Below, in pieces: positions 1 to 7,366 of a stretch of DNA of 21,266 nucleotides. The stretch comes from DATKSS01 sp049582065 (GTDB taxonomy: Bacteria; Chloroflexota; Dormibacteria; Dormibacterales; Dormibacteraceae). Numbering within the stretch: the first letter of the stretch is position 1; every line of letters starts with the position of its first letter. A program made the translations under genes and the position numbers. Location of the stretch: positions 1-21,266 of the forward strand of contig JBAUTF010000036.1 in assembly GCA_049582065.1 (NCBI GenBank), read 5' to 3'. A model generated the notes under the pieces. That model worked only from the letters and a program-made list of their open reading frames with translations. It was not told the DNA's origin and did not search any database.

Positions 1-12
1 GGGTCCGTTACT

Positions 13-18
13 TATCCT
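13..18 (+). promoter_or_regulatory. -10 box of a probable leaderless pckA promoter
   Basis: TATCCT lies 7 bases before the ATG at 26, with no purine-rich Shine-Dalgarno between. Transcription would start at or next to the A of the ATG. The -35 region falls outside the window. The same geometry recurs at several genes here, which supports the call; transcription itself is inferred. Confidence 0.5.
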
Positions 19-25
19 TAGGCTG

Positions 26-1567
26 ATGTCTGCCAGAGAGCGACCAGCGCCCGAACGCCGCAATCTCAGCCCGGCCGCCCTCTACGAGCACGCGATCCGG
101 CGCAACGAAGCGGTGATCGTCTCCTCCGGGGCTCTCACCGCCGAAACCGGCAAGCACACGGGCCGGTCCCCGAAGGACAAGTTCTTCGTCAAGGTGCCGA
201 CGAGCGAAGGCGCGATCTGGTGGCACCCGGGCAACCAACCCATCTCGATCGCGAAATTCGACGCCCTGCTGGCCCGGATGGACGAGTTCTGCGACACGCA
301 CGACGTTTACACCCAGGACGTTTTCGCCTGCGCCGACCCGCGCCACCGGCTGCGAGTCCGCGTCATCACCGAGCTCGCCTGGCACAGCCTCTTTGCGCGC
401 AACCTGTTCATCCGGCCCAACGCCGACGAGCTGCTGAATTTCGATCCGGATTTCACCGTCATCTCGCTGCCCTCCGTCCAAGCGGACCCCAATCGCGACG
501 GGACGCGCAGCGAGACCTTCATCCTGGTGAACCTCGACCGCCGGATCGTGATCATCGGCGGCACCGGCTACGCCGGAGAGATCAAGAAGTCGATCTTCAC
601 GGCGCTCAACTACCTGCTGCCGGCCGACGGTGTTTTCCCGATGCACTGCTCGGCGAACGTGAGCAGCGGTGGCTCGGACGTCGCGCTGTTCTTCGGCCTC
701 AGCGGGACGGGCAAGACCACGCTGTCCGCAGATCCCTCGCGGCGGCTCATCGGCGACGATGAGCACGGTTGGAGCGACACCGGTGTCTTCAACTTCGAGG
801 GCGGCTGCTACGCGAAGACGATCCGCATCAGGAAGGAGTCCGAACCAGAGATCTTCGCCGCGACCGAGAGCTTCGGGACCATCCTCGAGAACGTCGTCTA
901 CGACCCCAGGACCAGGATCCCCGACTACGACTCCGAGGAGAAGACGGAGAACACCCGTGCCGCGTATCCAGTCGACCTGATCCCCAACGCGGTGCTGTCC
1001 GGGACGGGCAAACACCCGAACAACGTGATCTTTCTGTCGGCCGACGCTTACGGAGTCCTGCCCCCGGTGGCCCGTCTTGACGACAACCAGATCCGCCACT
1101 ACTTCCTGTCCGGCTACACCGCCAAGGTGGCGGGCACCGAGCGCGGCGTCACCGAGCCCGAGCCGATTTTCAGCACGTGCTTCGCGTCCCCGTTCCTCGT
1201 GCTTCCGCCCGAGCGATACGCGGACATGCTCATCGAGCGCGTGAAGCGGCACCACGCCGAGGTGTGGATGCTCAACACGGGCTGGGTCGGCGGCCCGTAC
1301 GGCGTCGGGAAGCGCATGTCGATCGCCCACACCCGCGCGATCGTCCGCGCGGTCGTGCAGGGCAAGCTGCACGGATTGGCCACCCACCCGGATCCCGTGT
1401 TCGGCCTGCAGATCCCGGACCACGTGCCCGACGTTCCGACCGAGGTGCTTGATCCCCGAGGCAGCTGGCCCGACCCCAACGAGTACGACCGCCAGGCGGC
1501 CAGGCTGCGCTCGATGTTCGAGAAGAACATCCACGGCATCGGCAGGGGCGCCTCGACCGCCGGCTAG
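26..1567 (+). CDS. pckA: ATP-dependent phosphoenolpyruvate carboxykinase
   Basis: Catalyses oxaloacetate + ATP to phosphoenolpyruvate + ADP + CO2, the entry step of gluconeogenesis, in the cytosol. The 513-residue protein is close to the usual 520-540 of the ATP-type family. Family signatures are TGRSPKDK (45-52), the P-loop GLSGTGKT (224-231) with K230 and T231, the acidic metal-binding DDEHGW (244-249), FEGGCYAK (257-264) and NNVIFLSADAYGVLPP (332-347). The GTP-type enzyme has a different P-loop region, so the ATP form is well supported. ATG 26 is chosen because it sits 7 bases after a -10 box and gives a normal family N-terminus. The SLOG-family gene follows after 18 bases and may share its transcript. 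Confidence 0.97.
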   Translation: MSARERPAPERRNLSPAALYEHAIRRNEAVIVSSGALTAETGKHTGRSPKDKFFVKVPTSEGAIWWHPGNQPISIAKFDALLARMDEFCDTHDVYTQDVFACADPRHRLRVRVITELAWHSLFARNLFIRPNADELLNFDPDFTVISLPSVQADPNRDGTRSETFILVNLDRRIVIIGGTGYAGEIKKSIFTALNYLLPADGVFPMHCSANVSSGGSDVALFFGLSGTGKTTLSADPSRRLIGDDEHGWSDTGVFNFEGGCYAKTIRIRKESEPEIFAATESFGTILENVVYDPRTRIPDYDSEEKTENTRAAYPVDLIPNAVLSGTGKHPNNVIFLSADAYGVLPPVARLDDNQIRHYFLSGYTAKVAGTERGVTEPEPIFSTCFASPFLVLPPERYADMLIERVKRHHAEVWMLNTGWVGGPYGVGKRMSIAHTRAIVRAVVQGKLHGLATHPDPVFGLQIPDHVPDVPTEVLDPRGSWPDPNEYDRQAARLRSMFEKNIHGIGRGASTAG

Positions 1568-1585
1568 GCGGCTCGGCGATCACCG

Positions 1586-1981
1586 GTGAGAGTCGCGATC
1601 GTCGGCAGCCGGCGTTTCTCAGAGACCGAACGGGTCACTGAGTACGTGAGCTTGCTTCCACTCCGGGCTTCGATCATCACCGGCAGCGCCAGCGGCGTCG
1701 ACGCGGCGGCGACCAAAGCGGCCCGAGCGAAGGGGATCCCTGTCCAGGTGATCCCCGCTTCCTTCGATGAGATGTCCGACCCGAGTAGGTCCGCGGCACG
1801 CAACCAGCGCCTGATCGACGCGTGCGATGTGCTGGTCGCGTTCTGGGACGGCAGCTCAAAGGGCACCCGAACGACCGTCGAGCGAGCACTCGACTCCGGC
1901 AAGGAGGTGCACGTCTTTGTAGTGAGAGGGGACCTGCCGGTTTCCTCTCACCGCGGCGCCGGCAAAGCCGACCCGGCCTGA
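1586..1981 (+). CDS. SLOG-fold DUF2493 (YspA-like) protein
   Basis: A 131-residue protein of the YspA/DUF2493 branch of the SLOG superfamily, Rossmann-like domains proposed to bind nucleotides or nucleotide-derived signals. Family marks are an N-terminal beta strand ending in GSRRF (7-11), the glycine-rich TGSASGVDAAA (about 32-42), RNQRLIDACDVLVAFWDG (about 72-89), then SKGTRTT and a final GKEVHVF strand. The start is GTG 1586, directly before the first core strand. No Shine-Dalgarno is visible, and with only 18 bases after pckA co-transcription is likely. The substrate is unknown. The last 20 or so residues look disordered. The fold is confident; the role is not. Confidence 0.85.
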   Translation: MRVAIVGSRRFSETERVTEYVSLLPLRASIITGSASGVDAAATKAARAKGIPVQVIPASFDEMSDPSRSAARNQRLIDACDVLVAFWDGSSKGTRTTVERALDSGKEVHVFVVRGDLPVSSHRGAGKADPA

Positions 1982-2024
1982 CCGCCGGGCAAGCGCCGCT
2001 GCTCACCCTCCCGCGGTCAGGGCC

Positions 2025-2030
2025 TATTCT
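2025..2030 (+). promoter_or_regulatory. -10 box of a probable leaderless moaD-moaE promoter
   Basis: TATTCT ends 6 bases before the GTG at 2037. No -35 resembling TTGACA is seen 17 bases upstream, and no Shine-Dalgarno precedes the start. This fits a leaderless start. Confidence 0.5.
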
Positions 2031-2036
2031 GGCGTC

Positions 2037-2738
2037 GTGGCGGTCGCGATCGCGGTGCGCGTTCGGTTCTTCGCAAGACTTCGCGAACAAGCCGGCCTCG
2101 AGATGGAGGGGCTCTCGTTGCCAGTCGAATCGACGGTGGCCGACGTCTACGACGCCATGCGCTCACTCCACCCTGCGCTCGAGCCCGATCGCAAAGCGGT
2201 GCGGGGTGCGATCAACCAGGAGTTCGCCGACTGGAGCACGCAGGTTTCCGAAGGCGACGAGGTGGCGTTCATCCCTCCCGTGAGCGGCGGGGCGCACGCC
2301 GCCGGGGTTCTCTTCGAGCTGACCTCGCGCCCGCTCGACGCGCGCCGGCTCGAAGCGGCCGTCGAGCACAAGGGCGCCGGCGCCATCTGCACCTTCACGG
2401 GCGTCGTACGCGACAACTCACGTGGCAGGACCGTGACCCACCTCGACTACGAGGCTTACGCGGAGATGGCGACCGCCCAGATGAGAAAGATCGGCGACGA
2501 GATCGCCGAGAGGTGGCCCGAGGCTCGGGTCGCGATGGCGCACCGAACGGGCAAGCTCGAGATAGGTGAAGCCTCGGTGGTCGTCGCGGTGTCGTCGCCC
2601 CATCGCGAAGAGGCGCTCGCCGCGTGCAAGTGGGGGATCGACCGGCTCAAGGAGTCGGTGCCGATCTGGAAGAAGGAGCACGCGGCGGACGGCACGTTCT
2701 GGATCGAGGGCGAGGAGAGCATCGCCAGCAAGCCGTAG
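2037..2738 (+). CDS. Fused molybdopterin synthase, MoaD-MoaE
   Basis: One 233-residue chain joins both subunits of molybdopterin synthase, which puts two sulfurs into precursor Z (cPMP) during molybdenum cofactor synthesis. Residues 1-85 are a ubiquitin-like MoaD domain ending in PPVSGG, with the Gly-Gly that is thiocarboxylated in free MoaD at 84-85. Residues about 90-233 are MoaE, with GAICTFTGVVRD (115-126), LDYEAY (136-141), the AHRTGKLEIGE region and the lysine-rich catalytic segment K205 to K213 (LKESVPIWKKE). The linker after Gly-Gly is only about four residues. A comparable fusion, MoaX, is known in Mycobacterium tuberculosis. No other moa, moe or molybdoenzyme gene is present here. 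The GTG start follows a TATTCT box by 6 bases. Confidence 0.93.
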   Translation: MAVAIAVRVRFFARLREQAGLEMEGLSLPVESTVADVYDAMRSLHPALEPDRKAVRGAINQEFADWSTQVSEGDEVAFIPPVSGGAHAAGVLFELTSRPLDARRLEAAVEHKGAGAICTFTGVVRDNSRGRTVTHLDYEAYAEMATAQMRKIGDEIAERWPEARVAMAHRTGKLEIGEASVVVAVSSPHREEALAACKWGIDRLKESVPIWKKEHAADGTFWIEGEESIASKP

Positions 2739-2744
2739 ACGGGG

Positions 2745-2750
2745 TACGGT
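2745..2750 (+). promoter_or_regulatory. Possible -10 box of a leaderless promoter
   Basis: TACGGT lies 6 bases before the ATG at 2757, immediately after the moaD-moaE stop codon. It is a weaker -10 than others here but repeats their position. It also helps choose ATG 2757 over the TTG one codon earlier. Confidence 0.35.
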
Positions 2751-2756
2751 GGGTTG

Positions 2757-3164
2757 ATGCGGAAGGGTCTTCGGAATTTGTTCGGGGTGGCCGCAGCCCT
2801 GCTGGTCGCGCTATCCATCACCGCAGCCGCAGTCACGCCCCCTCTTCGCGGGGTCGTGTCGGGAGGGATCAGACCCTGCGACGCTCTCGGCCGCCCCGAC
2901 CTGCCCCACTACGCGGCCGGCACGGTGACGGTGCTCGAGGGACAGGTCACATGGCGGAGCAGCCAGGGAACGCCGAGCTATGTGGACGTCCTTCCAACCA
3001 CTGTCGTCGCCCACGAAAGCGTCCCCACTGACGGGATGTACCGCTTTGACCTCGATCCCGGCCGGTACGTGCTCGAGGCAGCGCCTGCCGGCGCTTACGG
3101 TCCTTATGCCACGGTCAGCGCGGGCGACGACCTGCTGGTCGATATTCCGAACGTCTGTATCTGA
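2757..3164 (+). CDS. Small exported protein with a carboxypeptidase-regulatory-like beta fold
   Basis: A 135-residue protein with an N-terminal Sec-type signal or anchor: a basic start (MRKGLRN), a hydrophobic stretch over about residues 8-26 and a possible cleavage after AAA. The mature part carries the pattern DGMYRFDLDPGRYVLEA, typical of carboxypeptidase-regulatory-like and transthyretin-like beta sandwiches, followed by a closing strand. Two cysteines, one soon after the signal (in RPCDALG) and one next to last, could form a disulfide. No catalytic motif is seen. It starts 18 bases after the molybdopterin synthase gene and converges on the methyltransferase gene. Export is well supported; the fold is inferred from one motif. 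Confidence 0.7.
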   Translation: MRKGLRNLFGVAAALLVALSITAAAVTPPLRGVVSGGIRPCDALGRPDLPHYAAGTVTVLEGQVTWRSSQGTPSYVDVLPTTVVAHESVPTDGMYRFDLDPGRYVLEAAPAGAYGPYATVSAGDDLLVDIPNVCI

Positions 3165-3177
3165 TCAGCACGATCAG
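3161..3177. terminator. Short inverted repeat over two convergent stop codons
   Basis: CTGATC (3161-3166) and GATCAG (3172-3177) form a 6-bp stem with a 5-base loop. The stem arms contain the stop codons of both convergent genes (TGA 3162-3164 on +, TGA 3176-3174 on -). A TCTTTG run follows on the + strand. It could act as a weak bidirectional terminator, but the stem is short. Confidence 0.3.
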
Positions 3178-3818
3178 TCTTTGACTCGCGCCACCGAGAG
3201 TCCGTCGCGGATCGGGATTATGACGCTCTCGAGCCGCGGATGCTCTGCGACCAGGCGGTTGTAGTACTCGACGTTGCGGGCCTGCTGCGTCTTGGGTTCG
3301 AGCACCTCACCGTGGCGCAGGGCGTTGTCGGCCATGAGCAGCGCGCCGGCGTCGAGCCGCTCGATGCACAGGTCGAGCACGTGCCGGGTGATCTCCTCGG
3401 ACCCGAACGAGTTGAGCAGGTCGATGAAGCACACGTCGAACCTTGACTCGACCTTCTCCAGCCCGGTCGTCGCGTTCTCTTCGATGACGATCGCCCGCTT
3501 GCCGAAACCCGCCTCTGAGAAGTTGGCGCGCGCTCGCTCTGCCCGCGCGTGGTCCAGCTCGAAGGTCGTTAGCATCCCGCCATCCGTGCCACGCAGCATC
3601 CAGATGCCGCTGTAGCCCGTGGCGGTGCCGAGCTCGAGCACCCGCTTGGCGGCCGCGATCTTGACGAGCAGGTAGAGAAGCGCGCCTTCATGCGGCTCGA
3701 CGATGGGGATGCCCTCGCGGCGAGCCTCTTCCTCGAGGCGTGTCAGTACCGCGTCGCGCTTGGGGACCAGGCCGTCCATGTACGCCTGCAGCGCATCGTT
3801 CACTTCAACTGGTCTCAT
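3174..3818 (-). CDS. Class I SAM-dependent O-methyltransferase, COMT/CCoAMT-like family
   Basis: A 214-residue soluble methyltransferase of the bacterial O-methyltransferase family 3 type. The SAM-binding motif I is VLELGTATGYSGIWM (residues about 60-74), followed by the acidic end of strand 2 in TTFELD, then FDVCFID and LLMADNALRHGEV, the family's DN metal-ligand region. The usual metal-binding FIDADK is replaced by FIDLLNS, so metal binding or substrate may differ from plant-type catechol or caffeoyl-CoA enzymes. The ATG overlaps the stop of the upstream aminotransferase as ATGA (3815-3818), with GGAGAGGG about 10 bases before it. It is therefore translationally coupled as the last gene of a three-gene operon. 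The substrate is unknown. Confidence 0.9.
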   Translation of the reverse strand: MRPVEVNDALQAYMDGLVPKRDAVLTRLEEEARREGIPIVEPHEGALLYLLVKIAAAKRVLELGTATGYSGIWMLRGTDGGMLTTFELDHARAERARANFSEAGFGKRAIVIEENATTGLEKVESRFDVCFIDLLNSFGSEEITRHVLDLCIERLDAGALLMADNALRHGEVLEPKTQQARNVEYYNRLVAEHPRLESVIIPIRDGLSVARVKD

Positions 3819-4957
3819 CGATTCACCCTCTCCGGAGCGAGTATGCCGAGCACGCGATCGACCTCCTGCTCAGTGTTGTAGAAGTGCGGCGAGAGCCGCA
3901 CGAAGTCCCGATGCGTGCGAGCGATCACGTGCGCGGCGCTCAAGTCGCGCAGGAGGGACGAGGCTGGAACTTCGCCGCTGCGGAACGAGACGATGCCCGA
4001 CGACTCCTCGAGCGTGCGTGGCCAAGGTTCGATGATCTCGTATCCGGCGGCCGCGAGACCTTCGGCCAGCTTTCGCGACAGGTCCAGCACGCGCGCCTCG
4101 ATCGTCTCAGGCCCGACCTCGAGCAGCACCTCCAACGCCGCGCCGAAGGCGGCGGTGTCGAGCAATGACACCACAGATTCCTCGAATCGCCTGGCGCCGA
4201 CCGCCGGCGTGAGGTCGTAGTCGAAATACCTGTCATGACCGGCCACCGAGCCCACGCCGACGATGACCGGCTGCAGCCGCTCGAGCAGCGGCCCGGCGCA
4301 GAAGCAGAACCCGATGCCCGGAGGCCCCATGAGCCACTTGCCGGCGCCGGCGGCGCAGAAATCGACGGGCAGGCGGTCCATGTCGAGCTTCAAAGCACCG
4401 GCGCTCTGCATGACGTCGACCGCGAGCACGACGCCCCGCCGGCGGCACTCGGCGCCGATCGTCTCGATGTCGACGCGGAACCCGTTCCAGAACTCGACGT
4501 GAGAGATCGCCACCAGGCGCGTTCGCGAGTCGACCAGCGCCATCAGCGATTCGGGCGTGATGCGGCCATCCGTGGCCTGGGCCTGGTGAAAGTCGACCCC
4601 GCGACGGGCCAGGTTCATCCACGGGTAGACATTGGCGGGGTACTCGCCCATCGCGCCGACCACGTTGTCGCCCTTTTCCCAGGTCAAGCCCTGAGCGAGC
4701 AGCGACATGCCGTGCGCCGTGCTGCGCGTGAGGCCGATCGAGCCAGCCGGCGCGTTGATCAGCTGGGCGACGAGGCCGCGCACGCGGTCCGCCTCGTCCT
4801 GCGCCCAGTGGTCTCGGTAGGGGCGGTTCATCATCGCGTCGACGACCTTCTCGATGGCCGCACGCCCGCGCTGCGACATCGGTGAGACCCCAGCGTGGTT
4901 CATGTGGATGTAGCGCTCGGTCAGCGGCAGGAGGTCGCGTGCCTCGAGTGGTTCCAC
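3815..4957 (-). CDS. Class V aminotransferase-fold PLP enzyme
   Basis: A 380-residue fold type I PLP enzyme of aminotransferase class V. Visible marks are HMNHAGVSPMS near the N-terminus, TRSTAHGMSLLAQGL (about 77-91, cofactor phosphate region), ISHVEFWNGFRVD (about 151-163), AVDVMQSAGAL with Asp181 that would contact the pyridine nitrogen, and CAAGAGKWLMGPPG with Lys207 as the Schiff-base lysine. It lacks the active-site cysteine loop of SufS or IscS near the C-terminus, so cysteine desulfurase is unlikely. Isopenicillin-N epimerase-like or another lyase/transaminase activity is more plausible. The GTG start is 3 bases after the upstream stop, and the 3' end overlaps the methyltransferase start. 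The reaction is unknown. Confidence 0.88.
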   Translation of the reverse strand: MEPLEARDLLPLTERYIHMNHAGVSPMSQRGRAAIEKVVDAMMNRPYRDHWAQDEADRVRGLVAQLINAPAGSIGLTRSTAHGMSLLAQGLTWEKGDNVVGAMGEYPANVYPWMNLARRGVDFHQAQATDGRITPESLMALVDSRTRLVAISHVEFWNGFRVDIETIGAECRRRGVVLAVDVMQSAGALKLDMDRLPVDFCAAGAGKWLMGPPGIGFCFCAGPLLERLQPVIVGVGSVAGHDRYFDYDLTPAVGARRFEESVVSLLDTAAFGAALEVLLEVGPETIEARVLDLSRKLAEGLAAAGYEIIEPWPRTLEESSGIVSFRSGEVPASSLLRDLSAAHVIARTHRDFVRLSPHFYNTEQEVDRVLGILAPERVNR

Positions 4958-4960
4958 GTG

Positions 4961-5407
4961 CTAATCCGCCGCCAGCAGCTCGACCAACGGCTGCAGGGTG
5001 ACGATGTACGCGGTCATCAGCTCGGCTGCGCGGTCGAGCACCACGTCGTCCAGCTGCGGTGCCGGGAGGGTCTCATACAGCCGCGACCACCCACGGTCCC
5101 ACGGCTCGAGCTCGGCGCGGGGGAGGTTGGCCTTGACCGCGACCACATGCGATCGGAAGAAGTCGAAAGCGCGCTGGTTCTGCTCCGTCGTGCCCTCGAA
5201 ATGCAGGCCGACCTCCAAGCGCCCATCGCCGGTGTGGTGCCACGCCTCGTAGTGGAACTCGGGCTGGGCGTAGTGGATCTTCATCAAACGGCCCCGCCCC
5301 CGGCCGCTGCTGAAGTTGCGAAGGGAAAGCGGCAGCGACGCCTTGAGCCTCTTGCGCAGCCCGGCGAAGAAATCCGCCGGGGAGAGCACGTCTCCCCTCG
5401 TCAACAT
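4961..5407 (-). CDS. Conserved-looking protein of unknown function, first gene of a three-gene operon
   Basis: A 148-residue soluble protein that I do not recognise. It is rich in Arg, Glu and aromatics, with the segment IHYAQPEFHYEAWHHTGDG followed by LEVGLHFEGT, suggesting a mixed alpha/beta fold. The C-terminal half, with FFRSHVVAVKANL and DRAAELMTAYIVTLQPLVELL, looks helical. There is no signal peptide, membrane segment or cysteine. The reading frame stays open upstream to 5437, but that start would overlap the divergent clpP start. ATG 5407 gives a normal divergent arrangement and follows a CAGAAT box by 8 bases. Its stop lies 3 bases before the PLP enzyme gene, so the two products probably act together. 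The function is unknown. Confidence 0.65.
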   Translation of the reverse strand: MLTRGDVLSPADFFAGLRKRLKASLPLSLRNFSSGRGRGRLMKIHYAQPEFHYEAWHHTGDGRLEVGLHFEGTTEQNQRAFDFFRSHVVAVKANLPRAELEPWDRGWSRLYETLPAPQLDDVVLDRAAELMTAYIVTLQPLVELLAAD

Positions 5408-5414
5408 ATTCACG

Positions 5415-5420
5415 TATTCT
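5415..5420 (+). promoter_or_regulatory. -10 box of the clpP promoter
   Basis: TATTCT sits 10 bases before the clpP ATG at 5431, implying a leader of about 0-4 bases. No -35 match is visible 17 bases upstream and no Shine-Dalgarno is present. Confidence 0.45.
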
Positions 5421-5430
5421 GCGAGCAGCA

Positions 5431-6051
5431 ATGGCATACGTCCCGACAGTCACCGAAAACGAGGGCGGGAACCGCGAACGGAGCTTCGACATCTATTCCA
5501 GGCTGCTCAAGGACCGGATCATCCTCATCGGGCGGCCCATCGACGACGTGGTCTCGAACCTGGTGGTCGCCCAGCTCATGTACCTCGCGGCCGACGACCC
5601 GGAGAAAGAGATCCAGATCTATATCAACTCGCCGGGTGGCGCGGTGACCGCCGGCTTCGCGATCTACGACACCATGCAGTACGTCCAGGCGCCCGTGTCG
5701 ACCGTCTGCATCGGGCGCGCGGCGAGCTTCGGTACGGTCGTGTTGATGGCCGGGGCCAAGGGCAGGCGGTTCTCGCTGCCCAGCTCGACGATCCACATGC
5801 ACCAGCCGCTGATCGGCGGCCAGGGCATGCAGGGCCAGGCAACCGATCTCGACATCCATGCTCGCGAGATCGTCCGTATCCGTGGCGTGCTCAACGAGCT
5901 CATCGCCAAGCACACCGGCCAGTCCCTGGACCGGGTCGAGCGCGACACCGACCGAGACTTCTTCCTCACCGCCCAGGAGGCGGTGGACTATGGCCTGATC
6001 GACGGGATCATCGCGCAGACGCAGCTGCCGGTTCTGGCCGCGACCAAGTAA
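5431..6051 (+). CDS. clpP: ATP-dependent Clp protease proteolytic subunit
   Basis: A 206-residue serine peptidase that forms the double-heptamer chamber of ClpXP/ClpAP and degrades unfolded or tagged cytosolic proteins. The catalytic triad is Ser99 (IGRAASFG), His124 (IHMHQP) and Asp176 (ERDTDRDFF). The family motifs INSPGG (65-70), GQATDLDIHAREI (135-147) and the terminal EAVDYGLIDGII are present. The loop after the catalytic His (PLIGGQGMQGQ) is three residues longer than in E. coli ClpP. The usual Met/Leu of AASMG is Phe here (AASFG). No clpX or trigger-factor gene is adjacent, so it may be one of several clpP copies. Its last 44 bases overlap the convergent glycosyltransferase gene. Confidence 0.96.
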   Translation: MAYVPTVTENEGGNRERSFDIYSRLLKDRIILIGRPIDDVVSNLVVAQLMYLAADDPEKEIQIYINSPGGAVTAGFAIYDTMQYVQAPVSTVCIGRAASFGTVVLMAGAKGRRFSLPSSTIHMHQPLIGGQGMQGQATDLDIHAREIVRIRGVLNELIAKHTGQSLDRVERDTDRDFFLTAQEAVDYGLIDGIIAQTQLPVLAATK

Positions 6052-7126
6052 CCACTCCAGCAGCCCGCAGGCACACCCAGCCGATCACGAGGAGGCCCAC
6101 GATCACGGGCACCGGGTCCGGGATCAGGGCGCACGCAGCGGCGCCCGCCGAGAGCACGAGCCAGTCGTACCAGCGCGCCTGGCCCCAGATCGCAAGGGCC
6201 ACCGCGACCATGACGAGGTCGGTCGGTAGGGCGTGCAGCGCCGCGACGACCGAGCCCGCCACCAGGACGGCGGCTGCGGCCTGAAAGTCGTCGCGCCGCC
6301 GCCTCGCGAGCAGCAGGACCGCGATCATGGCGGCCAGGCTGAGCAGAATCTCGGCGGGCGTGCGGAGCCCGGCCGGAAGGAACACGCCGAGATGGGCCAG
6401 GTCGACCTCGCGCCCACCCGGCTGCACCGTCGTCCCAACCGCGCCGAGCCACTCGAGCACCCAGCGCGGGTTGAGCACTGCCGTGGCCGCCCACAGGACA
6501 GCGCCGGCGGCCGCCCAGCCGGCCAGCACCTTCCACAGGCGCGCCAGGATGAAGGCGAAGCCCAGCGTCACGACCAGGTGAGGTTTCATGAGCGCGAGGC
6601 CGAGGGCGAGGCCGGCGAGATAAGGCCTGGACCACAGCGCGATCGCGGCTCCGATACCCAGCGCGACCAGCCCGTCGAGCTGGGCGTTGAGCAGGAACAG
6701 CGCGGTGGGGACCGAGGCGAAGGCCGGGAGAATCGCCGATGGCGCTCTAGGCCGCACTGCGAGGAGTAGGCCGGCCGCCAGGCAGGCGAGCCCGAACAGG
6801 ATCCAGAGCCGGCCGCCGAGGTCTGTGCCCAGCAGCTCGAACGGCACGGCGAGCAGGCCGGCCCAGGCGGGCGCGAGGAAGGGAAGGATCCCCTTGATGC
6901 CGAGCGAAACCAACACTTTGCCCCCGGTCACGTCGCTCTCGACGTGGCGCTGGAGATCCAGGTCGTAGAGGTGGCCGGGGCTGGTGACGATGATCCGCGC
7001 GCCCGTTGCAAACGCGGGCCAGTCGGAGTTGATGACATCGCTTCTGCTCTCGATCAGCGGATAGATCACGAACCCCATGCAGACGGCCAGCATCGCCACC
7101 GAGCCGCGCCACTGCCGGCGGCTCAT
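6008..7126 (-). CDS. GT87/DUF2029-like polytopic membrane glycosyltransferase
   Basis: A 372-residue integral membrane protein with roughly nine or ten hydrophobic helices. The pattern fits the GT87/DUF2029 group, GT-C fold enzymes using polyprenyl-phosphate sugars, which includes mycobacterial mannosyltransferases. After the first helix comes an acidic extracytoplasmic loop with INSDWPAFATGARI and GHLYDLDLQ, as expected for the catalytic Asp and LYD region. The later signature QLDGLVALGIGAAI then LALGLALMKPHL is typical of the family. The acceptor is unknown. Its ATG overlaps the upstream small gene as ATGA (7123-7126), and its 3' end runs 44 bases into clpP on the other strand. Without a structural match the enzymatic role stays inferred. 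Confidence 0.75.
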   Translation of the reverse strand: MSRRQWRGSVAMLAVCMGFVIYPLIESRSDVINSDWPAFATGARIIVTSPGHLYDLDLQRHVESDVTGGKVLVSLGIKGILPFLAPAWAGLLAVPFELLGTDLGGRLWILFGLACLAAGLLLAVRPRAPSAILPAFASVPTALFLLNAQLDGLVALGIGAAIALWSRPYLAGLALGLALMKPHLVVTLGFAFILARLWKVLAGWAAAGAVLWAATAVLNPRWVLEWLGAVGTTVQPGGREVDLAHLGVFLPAGLRTPAEILLSLAAMIAVLLLARRRRDDFQAAAAVLVAGSVVAALHALPTDLVMVAVALAIWGQARWYDWLVLSAGAAACALIPDPVPVIVGLLVIGWVCLRAAGVVTWSRPEPAAASAR

Positions 7127-7356
7127 GCGGTGCTCTCGAGGCGCAGGCCGCGCATAACAGGGGCGATCAGGGTGCCCTGCACGAGGAGCGAGAGGAGGGG
7201 GAACTGGCCGCCGGGCAGGACACCGATGACGACGCCCGCCGCCGCGAGGACCACCGGGTAAGGCAGCATCCGGGTGCGCTTCGACACCAGGCCGAGCACG
7301 GTGGCGAGCGCGCCGACCAGGATCAGCAGCAGGAGGAACCGCTGCTGGGGTGTCAC
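7123..7356 (-). CDS. Tiny two-helix membrane protein resembling an internally deleted Na+/H+ antiporter
   Basis: A 77-residue, very hydrophobic protein. The first half (about 7-48: a leucine-rich helix, SKRTRMLPYPVV, then a glycine-rich helix ending GVVIGVLPG) resembles the N-terminus of CPA1/NhaP-type cation/proton antiporters. The second half (FPLLSLLVQGTLIAPVMRGL) resembles their last helix, usually of the form TLVVQGLTLPPLLRRLGL. About 300-450 central residues of such a transporter would be missing. The GTG start is 10 bases after the stop of the MBL gene, with no convincing ribosome site, and the stop overlaps the GT87 start. It could be a decayed remnant or simply an unrelated small membrane protein. 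It has no frameshift or internal stop. Confidence 0.5.
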   Translation of the reverse strand: MTPQQRFLLLLILVGALATVLGLVSKRTRMLPYPVVLAAAGVVIGVLPGGQFPLLSLLVQGTLIAPVMRGLRLESTA

Positions 7357-7366
7357 CGGGGGCGCT

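Noticed and set aside
8..1534. 508-codon open frame on the minus strand opposite pckA
   Set aside because: It is an antisense shadow of a G+C-rich gene; the translation is Arg/Val/Gly-rich with no domain, while pckA on the plus strand has every family motif.
1982..2036. Molybdenum-cofactor riboswitch upstream of the molybdopterin synthase gene
   Set aside because: The gap is only 55 bases, with a -10 box 6 bases from the start codon, leaving no room for a leader RNA.
3815..4957. Class V enzyme as the cysteine desulfurase partner of the SufR-like regulator
   Set aside because: It lacks the catalytic cysteine loop, lies 7 kb away in another operon and is coupled to a methyltransferase.
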